The translations under genes and the position numbers were made by a program. From NCBI GenBank assembly GCA_039583875.1, contig CM077165.1:61554757-61618756 (forward strand): a DNA stretch of 64,000 nt, written 5' to 3'. The notes beneath the pieces are model-generated. The model did not search any database. It had not been told where the DNA came from and was given only the letters and a program-made list of their open reading frames with translations. The stretch comes from Platanthera guangdongensis (Eukaryota > Streptophyta > Magnoliopsida > Asparagales > Orchidaceae). Shown here in pieces: positions 1-10,831 of this stretch (position 1 is the stretch's first letter; each line of letters starts with the position of its first letter).

Positions 1-342
1 TTATTATTTTATGTAGACTAATCCATGATTGTATTGTCTCTTTTTTGTAGGTCCATGCCCAAGCTTCAAAGCCCATGTAGCCCGATCTTTCAACAAGGAG
101 CAGCCCACTCTACATCCTACCCGAGCCTATATAAAAGCCCAAAGCAGCCCCATGCAGCCCCTCCCTCAAGAGCAGCCCACCTAGCCTCCTACCCGAGCAC
201 ACCACATGCAGCAGCCCACTTCAAAGCCTTTCTTTTCCCTCTACCCGAGCCCATGCTGCCAGCCCACTCCCCAAGTTTGTGGCCGGCCCTCTCCATAATA
301 AAGCAGCCCCCTCTTTCATTAATTACCATACATGAATATATC

Positions 343-566
343 CATGCATGGTCGGCCACCTTTCAATGTCATACATGCATTTTGCCACCCCTCTCTCCTC
401 CATTTAATGCAATGCATGCATCCTCCCCTTGCATGGCCGACCCCTACCATCTCTCTCCTCCCCTTTATTTCCCATTCACTTCCCCCTTCCCATTACATAT
501 TTTGTCATTAAATACATGCATGCACTCCTCCCATTCTCTCTCTCCCCTCATTTAATTCTATGCATG
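343..566 (+). promoter_or_regulatory. Cluster of RY motifs (CATGCA/TGCATG) in Athila U3
   Basis: CATGCA or its complement occurs at about 343-350, 374-380, 415-420, 430-435, 515-524 and 561-566, ending about 70 bp upstream of the TATA box. CATGCA is the RY core recognised by plant B3 factors of the ABI3/FUS3/LEC2 group in seed genes. Binding here is an inference from motif density. The cluster is retained in copies B and R. Confidence 0.5.
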
Positions 567-634
567 AACATTCCTCCCCTATGGCCGGCCACACCCTTGA
601 TCTCCCCCTTCTTCTAGATGCTTCCCTCCTCTCC

Positions 635-641
635 TATAAAA
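635..641 (+). promoter_or_regulatory. TATA box of Athila LTR (copy A)
   Basis: TATAAAA within CTCCTATAAAAGG, followed by a less biased transcribed-looking region. It is kept at the same LTR position at 14324-14330, at 23882-23888 and, inverted, at 9897-9903. A second TATATAAAA lies at 128-136 in U3. The site near 635 is the likelier promoter because it sits next to the U3/R transition. Confidence 0.6.
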
Positions 642-1569
642 GGAACCCATATCCCATGCTTTGAAGAGGGTTGGATTGGAGTAAGAGAGCAAGAGAGTAC
701 AAGTCAAGAGAGTTCTTTTCATTGTAATTTTCATTTCTAGTTTCCCTTTTAGTTGTAATTTCAATTGTTGTTTGAAAGCTTTGTTTAAGATCATTTTGTT
801 TTAGCATTGTGAACATTTCTTTTTAGTAATAATAATGAAAATGTTCATCTCTTCTTTTATTTTGTCTTCCCTTTCAATTATGCGTAGCTATTTTCCTATA
901 GCATTCGATCGTGAGGATCCATGAAGTGAGATGAGAGTTTATTTTCTTTCTTAGTTTTATTTTTGTTATTTCATGCTCGATCCTTCTTTGATTTATTTTG
1001 CGTCGACTCCGTATTTCCGGTATACGGTAGTAGACCTTGTTCTCATTTCATAGTAGTCGAGAGACTCATGATTTGAAAGATCACTCAAAGAAGGAAGGAG
1101 TTGAACACAATCCTAGAGATAGGACGACGTAAATCCTCCGGATTGGAGTCAAATCCAATAGTGTGGATCACCTCGATAATGCAACTTTAGTCTTCTTTGG
1201 TTTGTAAAGAGATTTCGATCGAAAAGTCTATAAGTTAGGAGACCTAATGCTCTAGCGAGATTTTGTCTTATTTTCGGATCCGTCACGGTCGAGTATGATT
1301 TGCAAAATTAAAACTATCTTTATTTTTATCTCTCTCATCTAATTTCATGGTGAATCATTGATCGAATGCTAGCTTTTTATTATAAGTTTTTCGTCTCGCA
1401 AGTTGTCTTTTATTTTATTCTAAAAAATTCTCAAATCCCATTAGTTTTCCGGTAGGATAATAGTTAGAGCGTGAGTATAAGTAATTGACCGCCCCGTGTT
1501 TAAATACGACCTTGGTACTACGATTCGACAGGTACGCTTGCCTGTTCGGGTTTTGGCCCACCAAGTTTT

Positions 1570-1587
1570 TGGCGCCGTTGTCGGGGA
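1570..1587 (+). other. Primer-binding site, tRNA-Asp (copy A)
   Basis: TGGCGCCGTTGTCGGGGA, six bases after the LTR end. It is complementary to the 3' end of plant tRNA-Asp (…TCCCCGGCAACGGCGCCA) with one mismatch. Copy B has the unmutated version. tRNA-Asp priming is typical of Athila elements. Confidence 0.9.
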
Positions 1588-1938
1588 CTTTTCTTCATCA
1601 ATATTTTGAAAACGCTTGCGCTATTACTTCTACAAAAATCAAAAAAAAAAAATTATAATTTATATATTTAAATATTTATAATCAACCCACTTCACCTTAT
1701 TCCTACCCCACCTAAAATCTCTCGAAAAGGGTAAGGGGCTTTAAGCGCCACCATTTTACCTAGTACCGGGCGAACCCTTCACCGGGTAGTCCTCGGGAAG
1801 TTCGAGAGCCAAGCCGTCTAAGAAAAAAAAAAATCTTTTTTTCAAAAAAAAACAAAAAATAAAATTTCCTTTCTTTTCCTCTTTTTCTTTCTTTTCCAAG
1901 CTTTCATTTTCATCTTCCCTCGTTTTCTTTGCTAGTGC

Positions 1939-3599
1939 ATGACCCGAGCGAATCCGTCGCTACTTGTTGATTTGGACCAGGAAATCGAACGCTCCTTTCG
2001 GAGACAACTATGATTCGGGGCTTCCACTTCTCAAACAGCGGTTGAGGATTCCTTCGGGGATTGTAATTTTTCTGAAATGGGAGACCCTAACCCAGAAATG
2101 GCTCAGCAAAGGACCATGTCCGATTATGCTCGACCCAATCTGGAGGGGACAGAGACAAGTATTGTTCGACCTGCGATTGCGAACAATAACTTCGAGCTTA
2201 AGCCTAGCATCATTCAAATGGTGCAGCAATATGTACAGTTCGACGGATTACAAGATGAAGATCCGAACTTACATATTGCTAATTTTCTTGAAATCTGTGA
2301 CACCTTTAAAATTAATGGTGTTTCGGACGATGCTATAAGGCTAAGACTCTTCCCATTCTCCTTAAGGACTAAAGCCAAACAGTGGTTGAGTTCTCTTTCA
2401 AGAGGATCAATCACTACTTGGAACATTTTAATTGAAAAATTTCTTTCTCGTTATTTCCCCCCCGCCAAAACTGCTAAGCTTCGAAATGATATAACTTCAT
2501 ACTCTCAAATAGATTCTGAGACCCTCTATGACACTTGGGAGAGATTCAAAGAACTTTTGAGAAGATGCCCACATCATGCTCTGCCTGTATGGTTGCAGGT
2601 TCAGACATTTTATATTGGGCTAAATCAAGAAACTAAGCAAATTATAGATGCCGCTTCCGCTGGTTCTTTAAACCGCAAAACTCCGGAAGCCGCTCTTGAG
2701 CTTATCGATGACATGGCGATGAACACTTATCAGTGGAATTCGTCTAGGTCTCGCCCATCTAAACCTGCAGGTATCTATGAAGTGGATTCGGTGACACAAC
2801 TGTCGATGCAAGTGGAAATGCTGAACAAGAAGATAACAGAGATGACTGCTACCTCCGCTGCTAAGGTATTTGAAAATGCCAATGCTGCTGCTGCCGAGCA
2901 GGTGGATTATCTGGGGAACATACCCAGGACTGCTCAAAATAATTCTGCAAACAATTTTTCTGCTTTTCCGAATTTTTCTTCTCTGCCTGGTTTTTCTTCT
3001 TCTTCTAATTCTTATCACCCCGGATGGCGTAACCATCCAAATTTCTCGTGGAGTAATAACGCTAACGCCATACGCCCACCGCACGATTTTACACCACCAC
3101 CACCACCGCAACAAAATTTTCAAAAACCTTCCCCTTTGGAAGAGATCCTCGCTAAATATATAAGCTCGAACGATGCCACTATTAGAAATTTAACAGGATC
3201 AATGAAAAACTTAGAAAATCAAGTCGGCTAACTCGCCAAGGCCTTTTCTGAGAGACCACCTGGAACTCTTCCCTCGAACACTGAGCCTAACCTAAGGGAA
3301 CACGCAAATGCGATCTCCCTTCGGAGCGGTAAAGTTGTTAACGAGCCCACCATAAGGTAAGAGCCAAGGGTGATTGTCCCTCCTGTTTGTACCCCCAAGG
3401 AGAATAATAACATAGATCTTGAAAAAGAAAAATCTATTTTTGAAAAAGAAAAGGATAGCTCCATTATTTCTAATTCTGCAAAAGAAAAAATGGTTTTCAA
3501 AATGATGCTCCGATTGTTCTAAAAGAATTTCCGCCACCTCCTTATCCGGCTAGACTTAGGAAAGACAAACTAGATGATCAGTACCAACGCTTTCTTGAA
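1939..3599 (+). pseudogene. gag: Athila gag, broken (copy A)
   Basis: Encodes the capsid precursor of the element. The ATG at 1939 matches the start of copy B; codon 25 is TGA at 2011-2013 where copy B reads CGA. A retrotransposon Gag core follows (motif RTKAKQWLSSL, then TWNILIEKF), then an Asn/Ser/Pro-rich linker with a short run of prolines and the conserved LEEILAKYI … GSMKNLENQVG block. Further breaks are TAA at 3229-3231 (CAA in copy B), TAA near 3357, and loss of one A near 3488 that shifts the frame. There is no CCHC knuckle, which is not unusual for Athila. A long internal ORF at 2077-3231 survives after the first stop. Confidence 0.9.
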
Positions 3600-4430
3600 A
3601 TGTTGAAACAAATTCACATTAATTTGTCATTTCATGAAGCGATTAGTCAAATGCCGAAGTACGCAAAATATCTTAAGGATTTATTAACGAACAAGACGAA
3701 ATTGGAGAACTTATCATATGTAACATTGAATGAAGAATGCTCGGCAGTCATTAAAAATTCTAATCTACCTAAAAAGATAAACGATCCGGGTAGTTTTTCC
3801 ATTCCTTGCATCTTTGGTGATTTATTTGTTAAACATGCATTAGCATATCTAGGAGCGAGCATCAACTTGATGCCTTTTTCACTATTTAAGAAGTTAGGAT
3901 TGGGCACTCTGAGCCCTACAAGAATGAGTATCCAATTAGCTGATAGGTCTATCAAGTATCCGCTAGGTATCGTTGAGGACGTGCTAGTAAAGGTCGACAA
4001 ATTCATCTTCCCGGTGGATTTTGTCATTCTTGATATTGAAGAGGACGTCGAGGTTCCTCTTATCCTTGGACGACCATTTCTAGCCACCTCTCGAGCTGTT
4101 ATAGACGTTAGTAACGGAAAGTTGTTTTTGCGTGTGGGAGATGATGAGGTCACATTTTCTATTAATCAATCAATGAAAAATTCTTTACAAAATGATGACT
4201 CATGCTTCTTTATTGATGTTTTAAATGAAGATTCTTCCCTTTCCCTTTCCAACATTTCTTCCAATGAATTTTCCTCTTTGTTTTCTGAAATTTCTTCACA
4301 TAATTTTGACAACCCGGTGATGTCGATCCAAGAAAATTTTGAAAATAATTTTGTATGTAGTAGAAAAAAGTATGAAAATCTTGTTTTTGAAAAACAGAAA
4401 AATTTAAAAAATTCTTATGACGAACCACCC
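3600..4430 (+). pseudogene. Athila aspartic protease region, active site lost (copy A)
   Basis: Retropepsin-type protease that would process Gag-Pol. The pattern is CIFGDLFVKHAL, then the active-site loop, then the flap and the VPLILGRPFL segment. In copy B the loop reads ADLGASIN; here the codon at 3846-3848 is TAT, giving AYLGASIN, so the catalytic Asp is replaced by Tyr. The ORF stays open through the Ser/Asn-rich linker to reverse transcriptase. The loss of the Asp alone predicts an inactive enzyme. Confidence 0.88.
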
Positions 4431-6040
4431 CAGCTTGATTTAAAACCACTGCCTGACCACCTCAAATATGCCTTTCTTGGAAAAGATTCAAAATTGCCCG
4501 TTATAATCTCGGCTTTTCTTTCCCAATCCGAAAACGATCAATTGATCGAAGTACTACAAAAGCATCGCCGAGCTATAGCGTGGCAAATTTGTGATATTCC
4601 TGGCATAAGCCCCTCTTTCTGCACACATAAAATATTTTTTGAAAATAATCCTAAGGGTGTAGTTCAACCACAACGTCGTCTTAATCCAAATATGAAAGAA
4701 GTTGTGAAGGGAGAGGTGCTTAAGTTATTAGATGCGGGGATAATTTATCCTATTTCCGATAGTTAGTGGGTAAGTCCAGTCCAGGTTGTTCCTAAGAAGG
4801 GTGGGATCACGGTAGTGACAAACGAAAATAATGACTTAATTCCAACTAGGACGATAACGGGATGGAGGATGTGCATCGATTACCGTAAACTAAATGATGC
4901 CACTCGAAAAGATCACTTCCCCCTCTCCTTTATCGATCAAATTTTAGAACGTTTGTCCGGGCACAATTTTTATTGCTTCCTCGACGGTCTCTCGGGATAC
5001 TTTCAAATCCCTATCGCACCCGAGGACCAAGAGAAGACGACATTCACTTGCCCCTTCGGAACTTTTGCTTATCGTAGAATGCCTTTCGGATTATGCAACG
5101 CACCCGCCACCTTTCAGCGGTGTATGCTTGCTATTTTTGATAAATACGTAGAGAATATTATGGAAATATTTATGGACGATTTTTCTGTTTTTGGCGACTC
5201 CTTTAATTTATGTTTAGAAAATTTGGAAAAAGTTTTACAACGCTGTGAAGAAACGAATCTAGTTTTAAATTGGTAGAAGTGCCACTTTATGATACGTGAA
5301 GGTTTAGTCCTTGGCCACAACATTTCCGCTAGGGGAATTGAAGTGGACAAGGCAAAAATTGAAGTAATTGAAAATTTACCGCCGCCTACAAATATTAAAG
5401 CGATTAGAAGTTTTTTAGGGCATGCGGGTTTTATCTATGATTCATTAAAGACTTTTCAAAAATTACTAAGCCTCTCACCCACCTTCTCGAAAGAGACACT
5501 CCTTTCGTTTTTGATGAATCATGTCTCGCGGCATTTGAATTAATTAAATCAAAACTTATAAATGCTCCTATTTTGATCGCCCCAGTTTGGGATTTACCTT
5601 TCGAAATCATGTGTGATGCGAGTAATCATGCAGTGGGTGCGGTTTTAGGTCAACGAATCGCTAAGAACTTTCATCCGATTTTCTACGCTAGTAAAACTCT
5701 CACTTCTGCGCAAGAAAATTACACCACGACAGAGAAAGAGCTCTTAACGGTTATTTTTGCTTTTGATAAATTCCGACCGTATGTTACTCTTTCTAAGGTT
5801 ATTGTTTTCACGGATCATTCCGCTTTGAAGTACCTCCTTTCTAAACCGGATGCCAAGCCGCGTCTTATCCGTTGGATCCTCTTACTTCAAGAATTCGACT
5901 TGGAGATTCGGGATAAGAAAGGAGCGGAAAACTTAGCAGCTGATCATCTCTCTCGTCTTGAAAATCCCAATCTAGATATTTTAAATGAAACTTTTATTAA
6001 TGACTCTTTTCCGGATGAGCGTCTTTTTAATATTTCTTCA
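4431..6040 (+). pseudogene. Athila reverse transcriptase and RNase H, broken (copy A)
   Basis: Copies element RNA into DNA and removes the RNA strand. RT motifs seen: WRMCIDYRKLND, FLDGLSGYFQIP, FGLCNAPATFQR and the catalytic FMDDF at 5169-5183. RNase H motifs: [12 protein letters not shown] (Asp), TTEKELL (Glu), [10 protein letters not shown] (Asp) and AADHLSR (Asp). Breaks are TAG at 4764-4766 (CAG in copy B), TAG at 5274-5276 that is shared with copy B, and a one-base loss near 5432 that moves the frame before RNase H. The catalytic residues are intact, so damage is by truncation and not by active-site change. Confidence 0.92.
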
Positions 6041-7333
6041 TCTCCTACCCCCTGGTTTGCCGATCTGGCCAATTATCTTGTGGCCCGGGTCCTTCCAAAA
6101 GAATACTCCACTCACCAAAAGAAGAAATTCTTTTCGGAGTTGAAGTATTATTTTTGGGAAGACCCATTTCTATTTCGTATTTGTGCGGACCAGGTGGTAA
6201 GGAGATGTGTTTCGCGGGAAGAGGGTCACCAAATTTTAAAACATGTTCATGAAGGTCCGACTGGCGGGCACTATCAAGCTAACCACACCGCACACAAAGT
6301 ACTTAGTGCTGGCTTCTATTGGCCAGGCATATTTTAAGATGCACAAATCTTTGTGGGCGGGTGCGATCGATGCCAGTGGACTGGAAATCTCTCAAATAAA
6401 AATGAAATGGAACAAAACTACTTTCTCGAATGCGAAGTTTTTGATCTATGGGGCATAGACTTTGTCGGCCCATTTCCCTCCAGCTTAGGAAATAAATATA
6501 TTCTAGTCGCAGTCGATTATGTTTCTAGGTGGGCAGAGGCCCAAGCTCTACCAAATAATGATGCTCGCGTTGTTGTCAATTTTCTAAAAAAATTATTTTC
6601 TCGCTTTGGTTTTCCTCGAGCGATCGTTAGCGATAGGGGAAGTCATTTTTGCAACGCTCAACTCACTAAGGCTTTAGCCAAATATGGCGTTACGCATAAA
6701 TTATCCACTGCTTATCACCCCCAAACTAACGGTCAGGTCGAGGTAGTCAATCGCGAACTTAAACGAATTTTGGAAAAAAACGTTTCTACTTCTCGTAAGG
6801 ATTGGTCTTTAAAATTGGACGATGCTCTGTGGGCCTATCGGACAGCGTACAAGACCGCCATCGGTTGTACTCCTTTCCGATTAGTCTATGGAAAATCGTG
6901 TCATCTTCCGGTAGAAGTAGAACACTGTACGTACTGGGCGTTAAAGTTTTTTAATTTCGATCCGCACTCGGTCGGCGAGCATAGAAAAAACCAGCTAAAT
7001 GAGCTTGACGAGTGGCGAGCGTACGCATATGAAAATAATAAAATTTATAAAGAACGCACGAAATTGTATCACGATAAGAACCTGCGCCACCCTAAAACTT
7101 TTAAACCAGGCGATCAGGTTCTTCTTTTTAATTCGCGTTTACGTCTCTTCCCGGGAAAGCTTAAATCTAGATGGTCCGGACCGTTCGCGGTCAAGGATGT
7201 TTTTCCTTACGGCACTGTGCTACTTTCACACCCCGATAAGGGGGACTTTAAAGTTAATGGCCATAGACTTAAACTCTATTTCTCTAATGATTCTGTGACT
7301 CCTTTAAAGGAGAATCTTCTTTTTGATTCTTAG
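6041..7333 (+). pseudogene. Athila integrase (copy A), one in-frame stop
   Basis: Inserts the cDNA into the genome. The zinc-binding HHCC part is HEGPTGGHY … CDRCQ, interrupted by TAA at 6335-6337 (AAA in copy B). The catalytic core keeps all three acids: Asp in [10 protein letters not shown] (6458-6460), Asp in IVSDRGSHF, and Glu in [11 protein letters not shown]. The C-terminal half (motifs [36 protein letters not shown]) is open to the stop at 7333. Copy B carries the opposite damage in this domain. Confidence 0.92.
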
Positions 7334-8691
7334 TTTATAATTTTCTGATGGACATTTTTATTTTTGGACTACTATTTTTTTTATGAAACTCTTTTATTTG
7401 GACTGTTGTAATAAAAAACATTATCGGGCATCTGCCCATGGACTCTATCTATTTTTCTTTTATTTTGCTCTTTCTACCGGAGGCCAATCAAGTCCATGAT
7501 CGTGGTCGCCGCTCCGCCGCTGCTGATATCAGATGGATCAAGTCATACCTGCTGACGATCAAGTACTCTAAAAAGCAAGCATGGGGAGCGACATCCGCAT
7601 TCATCTCACGAACCCGAGGAAGTCCTGTTCTTATTTATTTATTTTTCCTGCATTTTTCTTTTTCTCTTCTTCTCAGTCCCCTTCTCTTTTTCTTTATGTT
7701 TTCTTCATTGAGGGCAATGAAGAATTTAAGCATGGGGGGGTCTAGTTTCTTTTGGTCTTTTCTTTCTGTTTTTCTTCTTTCAAAAGAAAAAAAAATAATA
7801 TTATGTTTTATATTAGTATAGTATTTTATGTTATGTCATCAAAATCCAAAAAAAAATTTATAACATATAAAACCCAAGAAAAATAGAAAAACAAGAATTA
7901 AAAAAAAAATTTGTGCTTAAATCGATTTGAAAAACAAAATCTAAAATTATTTCTATCTTTATTTTCATGTTTCTTCTAGTGAATTGTAGGCCCGTGCGGT
8001 TTTTGTAGTTCTATATAGATTCCTTTGAAAATGTTTTCTAAACTTATCATTTTAGCATAATTTAGTTCTACTAGTTTCTTTTTCTTAAATATAGGCATCC
8101 GGTTTTTACGTTATAAGCTAGCAACGTGTAGTTATTGTTTTTTATTCGGTTAGTTGCTTACGAATGGTTGCTAGGTATCATTAGTTCTTTTTCACTTGCG
8201 AGGTAGTCTTTCTTGGTGTCTAGAACTTGTACCAAGCTACTCTCGAATCATTTGCGCCGTTTTAACGTTCTTTAGAAATGATTTATGCCACCATTTGAAT
8301 AGTTTGAGCTTTTCTTGCCCACCAAAAACAAAACCTTTGCAAAACAATTTTGGGTCTTTTCCTTTTTTTCCTTGTTTTAGCTGCACCTTTCATTTCATTA
8401 TATTCACCAAAGCCAAAAATCTTTCCTATTTTTGCACTATAAATTTGAGCTTAAAAATTATTTTTTGTGGGAAGGGTATTATTTTTGAAATGAATAGGAA
8501 ATTCTCAATCTTATTTTTGGAGCTTTCTTATCAAATGCTATTCAAAAGGAAAAATTGAGAAAGAAAAAAAATATCATTACAAAATCAAAAAAAAAATGAA
8601 TGCAAAAAGTTTATGTTTGGCCAAGTTTATAAAAGAAAAATTTTCATGGCATTGTTTTTGTAGTTTCATATTGGATAAATGACATACTCGT
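7334..8691 (+). other. 3' noncoding region of Athila copy A, truncated
   Basis: Matches the first two thirds of 21006-22955 in copy B. Poly-T/poly-A-rich, with two polypurine modules: AAGCAAGCATGGGGAGC near 7574-7590 and ATTGAGGGCAATGAAG … AAGCATGGGGGGG near 7707-7740. The real 3' polypurine tract is missing because the element jumps at about 8692 from this region into U5 of the LTR; TTA is shared at the joint. Short ORFs here are not conserved in any way that suggests coding. Confidence 0.75.
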
Positions 8692-8948
8692 TAAAAATTT
8701 TTCTTTATTTTTATCTCTTTCATCTAATTTCATGGTGAATCATTGATCGAATGCTAGCTTTTTATTATAAGTTTTTCGTCTCGCAAGTTGTCTTTTGTTT
8801 TATTCTAAAAAATTCTCAAATCCCATTAGTTTTCCGGTAGGATAATAGTTAGAGCGTGAGTAGAAGTAATTGACAGCCCCGTGTTTAAATACGACCTTGG
8901 TACTACGATTCGACAGGTACGCTTGCCTGTTCGGGTTTTGGCCCACCA
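8692..8948 (+). repeat. Stub of 3' LTR of Athila copy A
   Basis: The last about 257 bp of the Athila LTR, ending CCCACCA at 8948. It is joined to the 3' noncoding region by a deletion that removed the polypurine tract and about 1.6 kb of LTR. It forms the left arm of the tail-to-tail inverted repeat with copy R. Confidence 0.88.
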
Positions 8949-9226
8949 AGTTTTTAGCAACGACGCCAAAAACTTGGTGGGCCAAAACCCGAACAGGCAA
9001 GCGTACCTGTCGAATCGTAGTACCAAGGTCGTATTTAAACACAGGGCTGTCAATTACTTCTACTCACGCTCTAACTATTATCCTACCGGAAAACTAATGG
9101 GATTTGAGAATTTTTTAGAATAAAACAAAAGACAACTTGCGAGACGAAAAACTTATAATAAAAAGCTAGCATTCGATCAATGATTCACCATGAAATTAGA
9201 TGAGAGAGATAAAAATAAAGATAGTT
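8697..9226. repeat. Tail-to-tail inverted repeat of two Athila LTR ends
   Basis: The plus-strand LTR end (to 8948) and the minus-strand LTR end (from 8975) face each other across 26 bp. Arms are about 250 bp each and nearly identical by eye. The spacer reads on the minus strand as AGTTTTTGGCGTCGTTGC, the leader plus the start of the tRNA-Asp primer site with one change. The loop proper (AGCAACGACGCC) is only 12 nt, so this stretch could extrude or form a hairpin RNA. Confidence 0.9.
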
Positions 9227-10831
9227 TTAATTTTGCAAATCATACTCGACCGTGACGGATCCGAAAATAAGACAAAATCTCGCTAGAGCATTAGGTCTCC
9301 TAACTTATAGACTCTTCGATCGAAATCTCTTTTCAAATCAAAGAAGCCTAAAGTTGCATTATCGAGGTGATCCGCACTATTGGATTCGACTCCAATCCGG
9401 AGGATTTACGTCGTCCTATCTCTAGGATTGCGTTCAACTCCTTCCTTCTTTGAGTGATCTTTCAAATCATGAGTCTCTCGACTACTATGAAATGAGAACA
9501 AGGTCTACTACCGTATACCGGAAATACGGAGTCGACGCAAAATAAATCAAAGAAGGATCGAGCATGAAATAACAAAAATAAAACTAAGAAAGAAAATAAA
9601 CTCTCATCTGACTTCATGGATCCTCACGATCGAATGCTATAGGAAATTAGCTACGCATAATTGAAAGGGAAGACAAAATAAAAGAAGAGAGGAATATTTT
9701 CATTATTATTACTAAAAAGAAACGTTCACAATGCTAAAACAAAATGATCTTAAACAAAGCTTTCAAACAACAATTGAAATTACAACTTAAAGGGAAACTA
9801 GAAATGAAAATTACAATGAAAAGAACTCTCTTGACTTGTACTCTCTTGTTCTCTTGCTCCAATCCAACCCTCTTCAAAGCATGGGATATGGGTTCCTTTT
9901 ATAGGAGAGGAGGGAAGCATCTAGAATAAGGGGGAGATCAAGAGTGTGACCGGCCATAGGGGAGGAATGTTCATGCATAGAATTAAATGAGGGGAGAGAG
10001 AGAGAATGGGAGGAGTGTATGCATGTATTTAATGACAAAATATGTAATGGGAAGGGGGAAGTGAATGGGAAATAAAGGGGAGGAGAGAGATGGTAGGGGC
10101 CGGCCATGCAAGGGGAGGATGCATGCATTGCATTAAATGGAGGAGAGAGGGGTGACAAAATGCATGTATGACATTGAAAGGTGGTCGGTCATGCATGGAT
10201 ATATTCATGCATGGTAATTAATGAAAGAGGGGGCTGCTTTAATATGGAGAGGGCCGGCCACAAACTTGGGGAGTGGGCTGGCAGCATGGGCTCGGGTAGA
10301 GGGAAAAGAAAGGCTTTGAAGTGGGCTGCTGCATGTGGTGTGCTCGGGTAGGAGGCTAGGTGGGCTGCTCCTGAGGGAGGGGCTGCATGGGGCTGCTTTG
10401 GGCTTTTATATAGGCTCGGGTAGGATGTAGAGTGGGCTGCTCCTTATTGAAAGCTCGGGCTGCATGGGCTTTGAAGCTTGGGCATGAACCTACAAAAAAG
10501 AGACAATACAATCATGGATTAGTTTACATAAAATAACAAAGTTAAAACAAGATTTTAAAACACAATAATAATAAAACATTACAACATTAAAATTAAAACA
10601 TTAAGACATATCATTAACTATAATTATTATACATAACATAACATAATATATAATAACATAATACATATAATAAGACTATATAGATTTTTATATCAAAACT
10701 CTAATAACACTAGGAATTAATATATTGTAAAGAGACATTAAAACATGAAATAACAATCATAAAATATAAATAAAATTAGGCATTTTGAATACTAAATTAC
10801 CCCCAAGAAGGATGACTAAAACTAGTCATCA
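8975..10831 (-). repeat. LTR of inverted Athila copy R (complete)
   Basis: Minus-strand TGATGACTAG (at 10831) to CCCACCA (at 8975), 1857 bp, collinear with the LTRs of copy B. Its TATA box is the complement at 9897-9903 and the RY-motif cluster is retained at about 9965-10210. Pyrimidine-rich U3 appears as a purine-rich tract on the plus strand. Confidence 0.93.

Larger units (their letters stand above)
1..1563 (+). repeat. 5' LTR of Athila copy A (first about 290 bp outside the window)
   Basis: Aligns from about LTR position 294 to the end with the complete LTRs at 13397-15251 and 22956-24802. It ends in CCCACCA, six bases before the primer-binding site. The U3 part is a pyrimidine-rich tract with many CAGCCC/CCCGAGC motifs. 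R/U5 is less biased and includes the tail segment from about 1300 that recurs at 8692-8948. A 176-codon reading frame across U3 is low-complexity and I do not regard it as a gene. Confidence 0.93.
1..8948 (+). mobile_element. Athila-type Ty3/gypsy retrotransposon, copy A (5' end outside window, 3' LTR mostly deleted)
   Basis: Order along the plus strand is partial 5' LTR, tRNA-Asp primer-binding site, gag, protease, reverse transcriptase, RNase H, integrase, a long 3' noncoding region and a stub of 3' LTR. The gag-to-protease linker carries the motif LPSNTEPN followed by an AISLRSGK block, which I associate with Athila Gag. Compared with copy B it has lost the last part of the 3' noncoding region and most of the 3' LTR. 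The coding region has several nonsense codons and two one-base frameshifts, and the protease aspartate is gone. No env-like ORF is present between integrase and 3' LTR. Family is clear; activity is very unlikely. Confidence 0.93.

Noticed and set aside
25..555. 176-codon ORF in the Athila LTR, also open at 13714-14244 and 23272-23802
   Set aside because: Low-complexity His/Pro/Ser/Ala frame produced by the CAGCCC-rich U3. It lies upstream of the TATA box and is shared only because the LTRs are recent copies.
7438..7821. ORF starting MDSIYFSF after Athila integrase, also at 21111 and 12681
   Set aside because: In a T-rich noncoding stretch; its length varies between copies through frameshifts, with no domain and no conservation beyond DNA identity.
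8196..8558. ORF starting MRGSLSWC in the Athila 3' noncoding region
   Set aside because: AT-rich, broken differently in each copy; considered as a possible env remnant but has no signal peptide or glycoprotein-like pattern.
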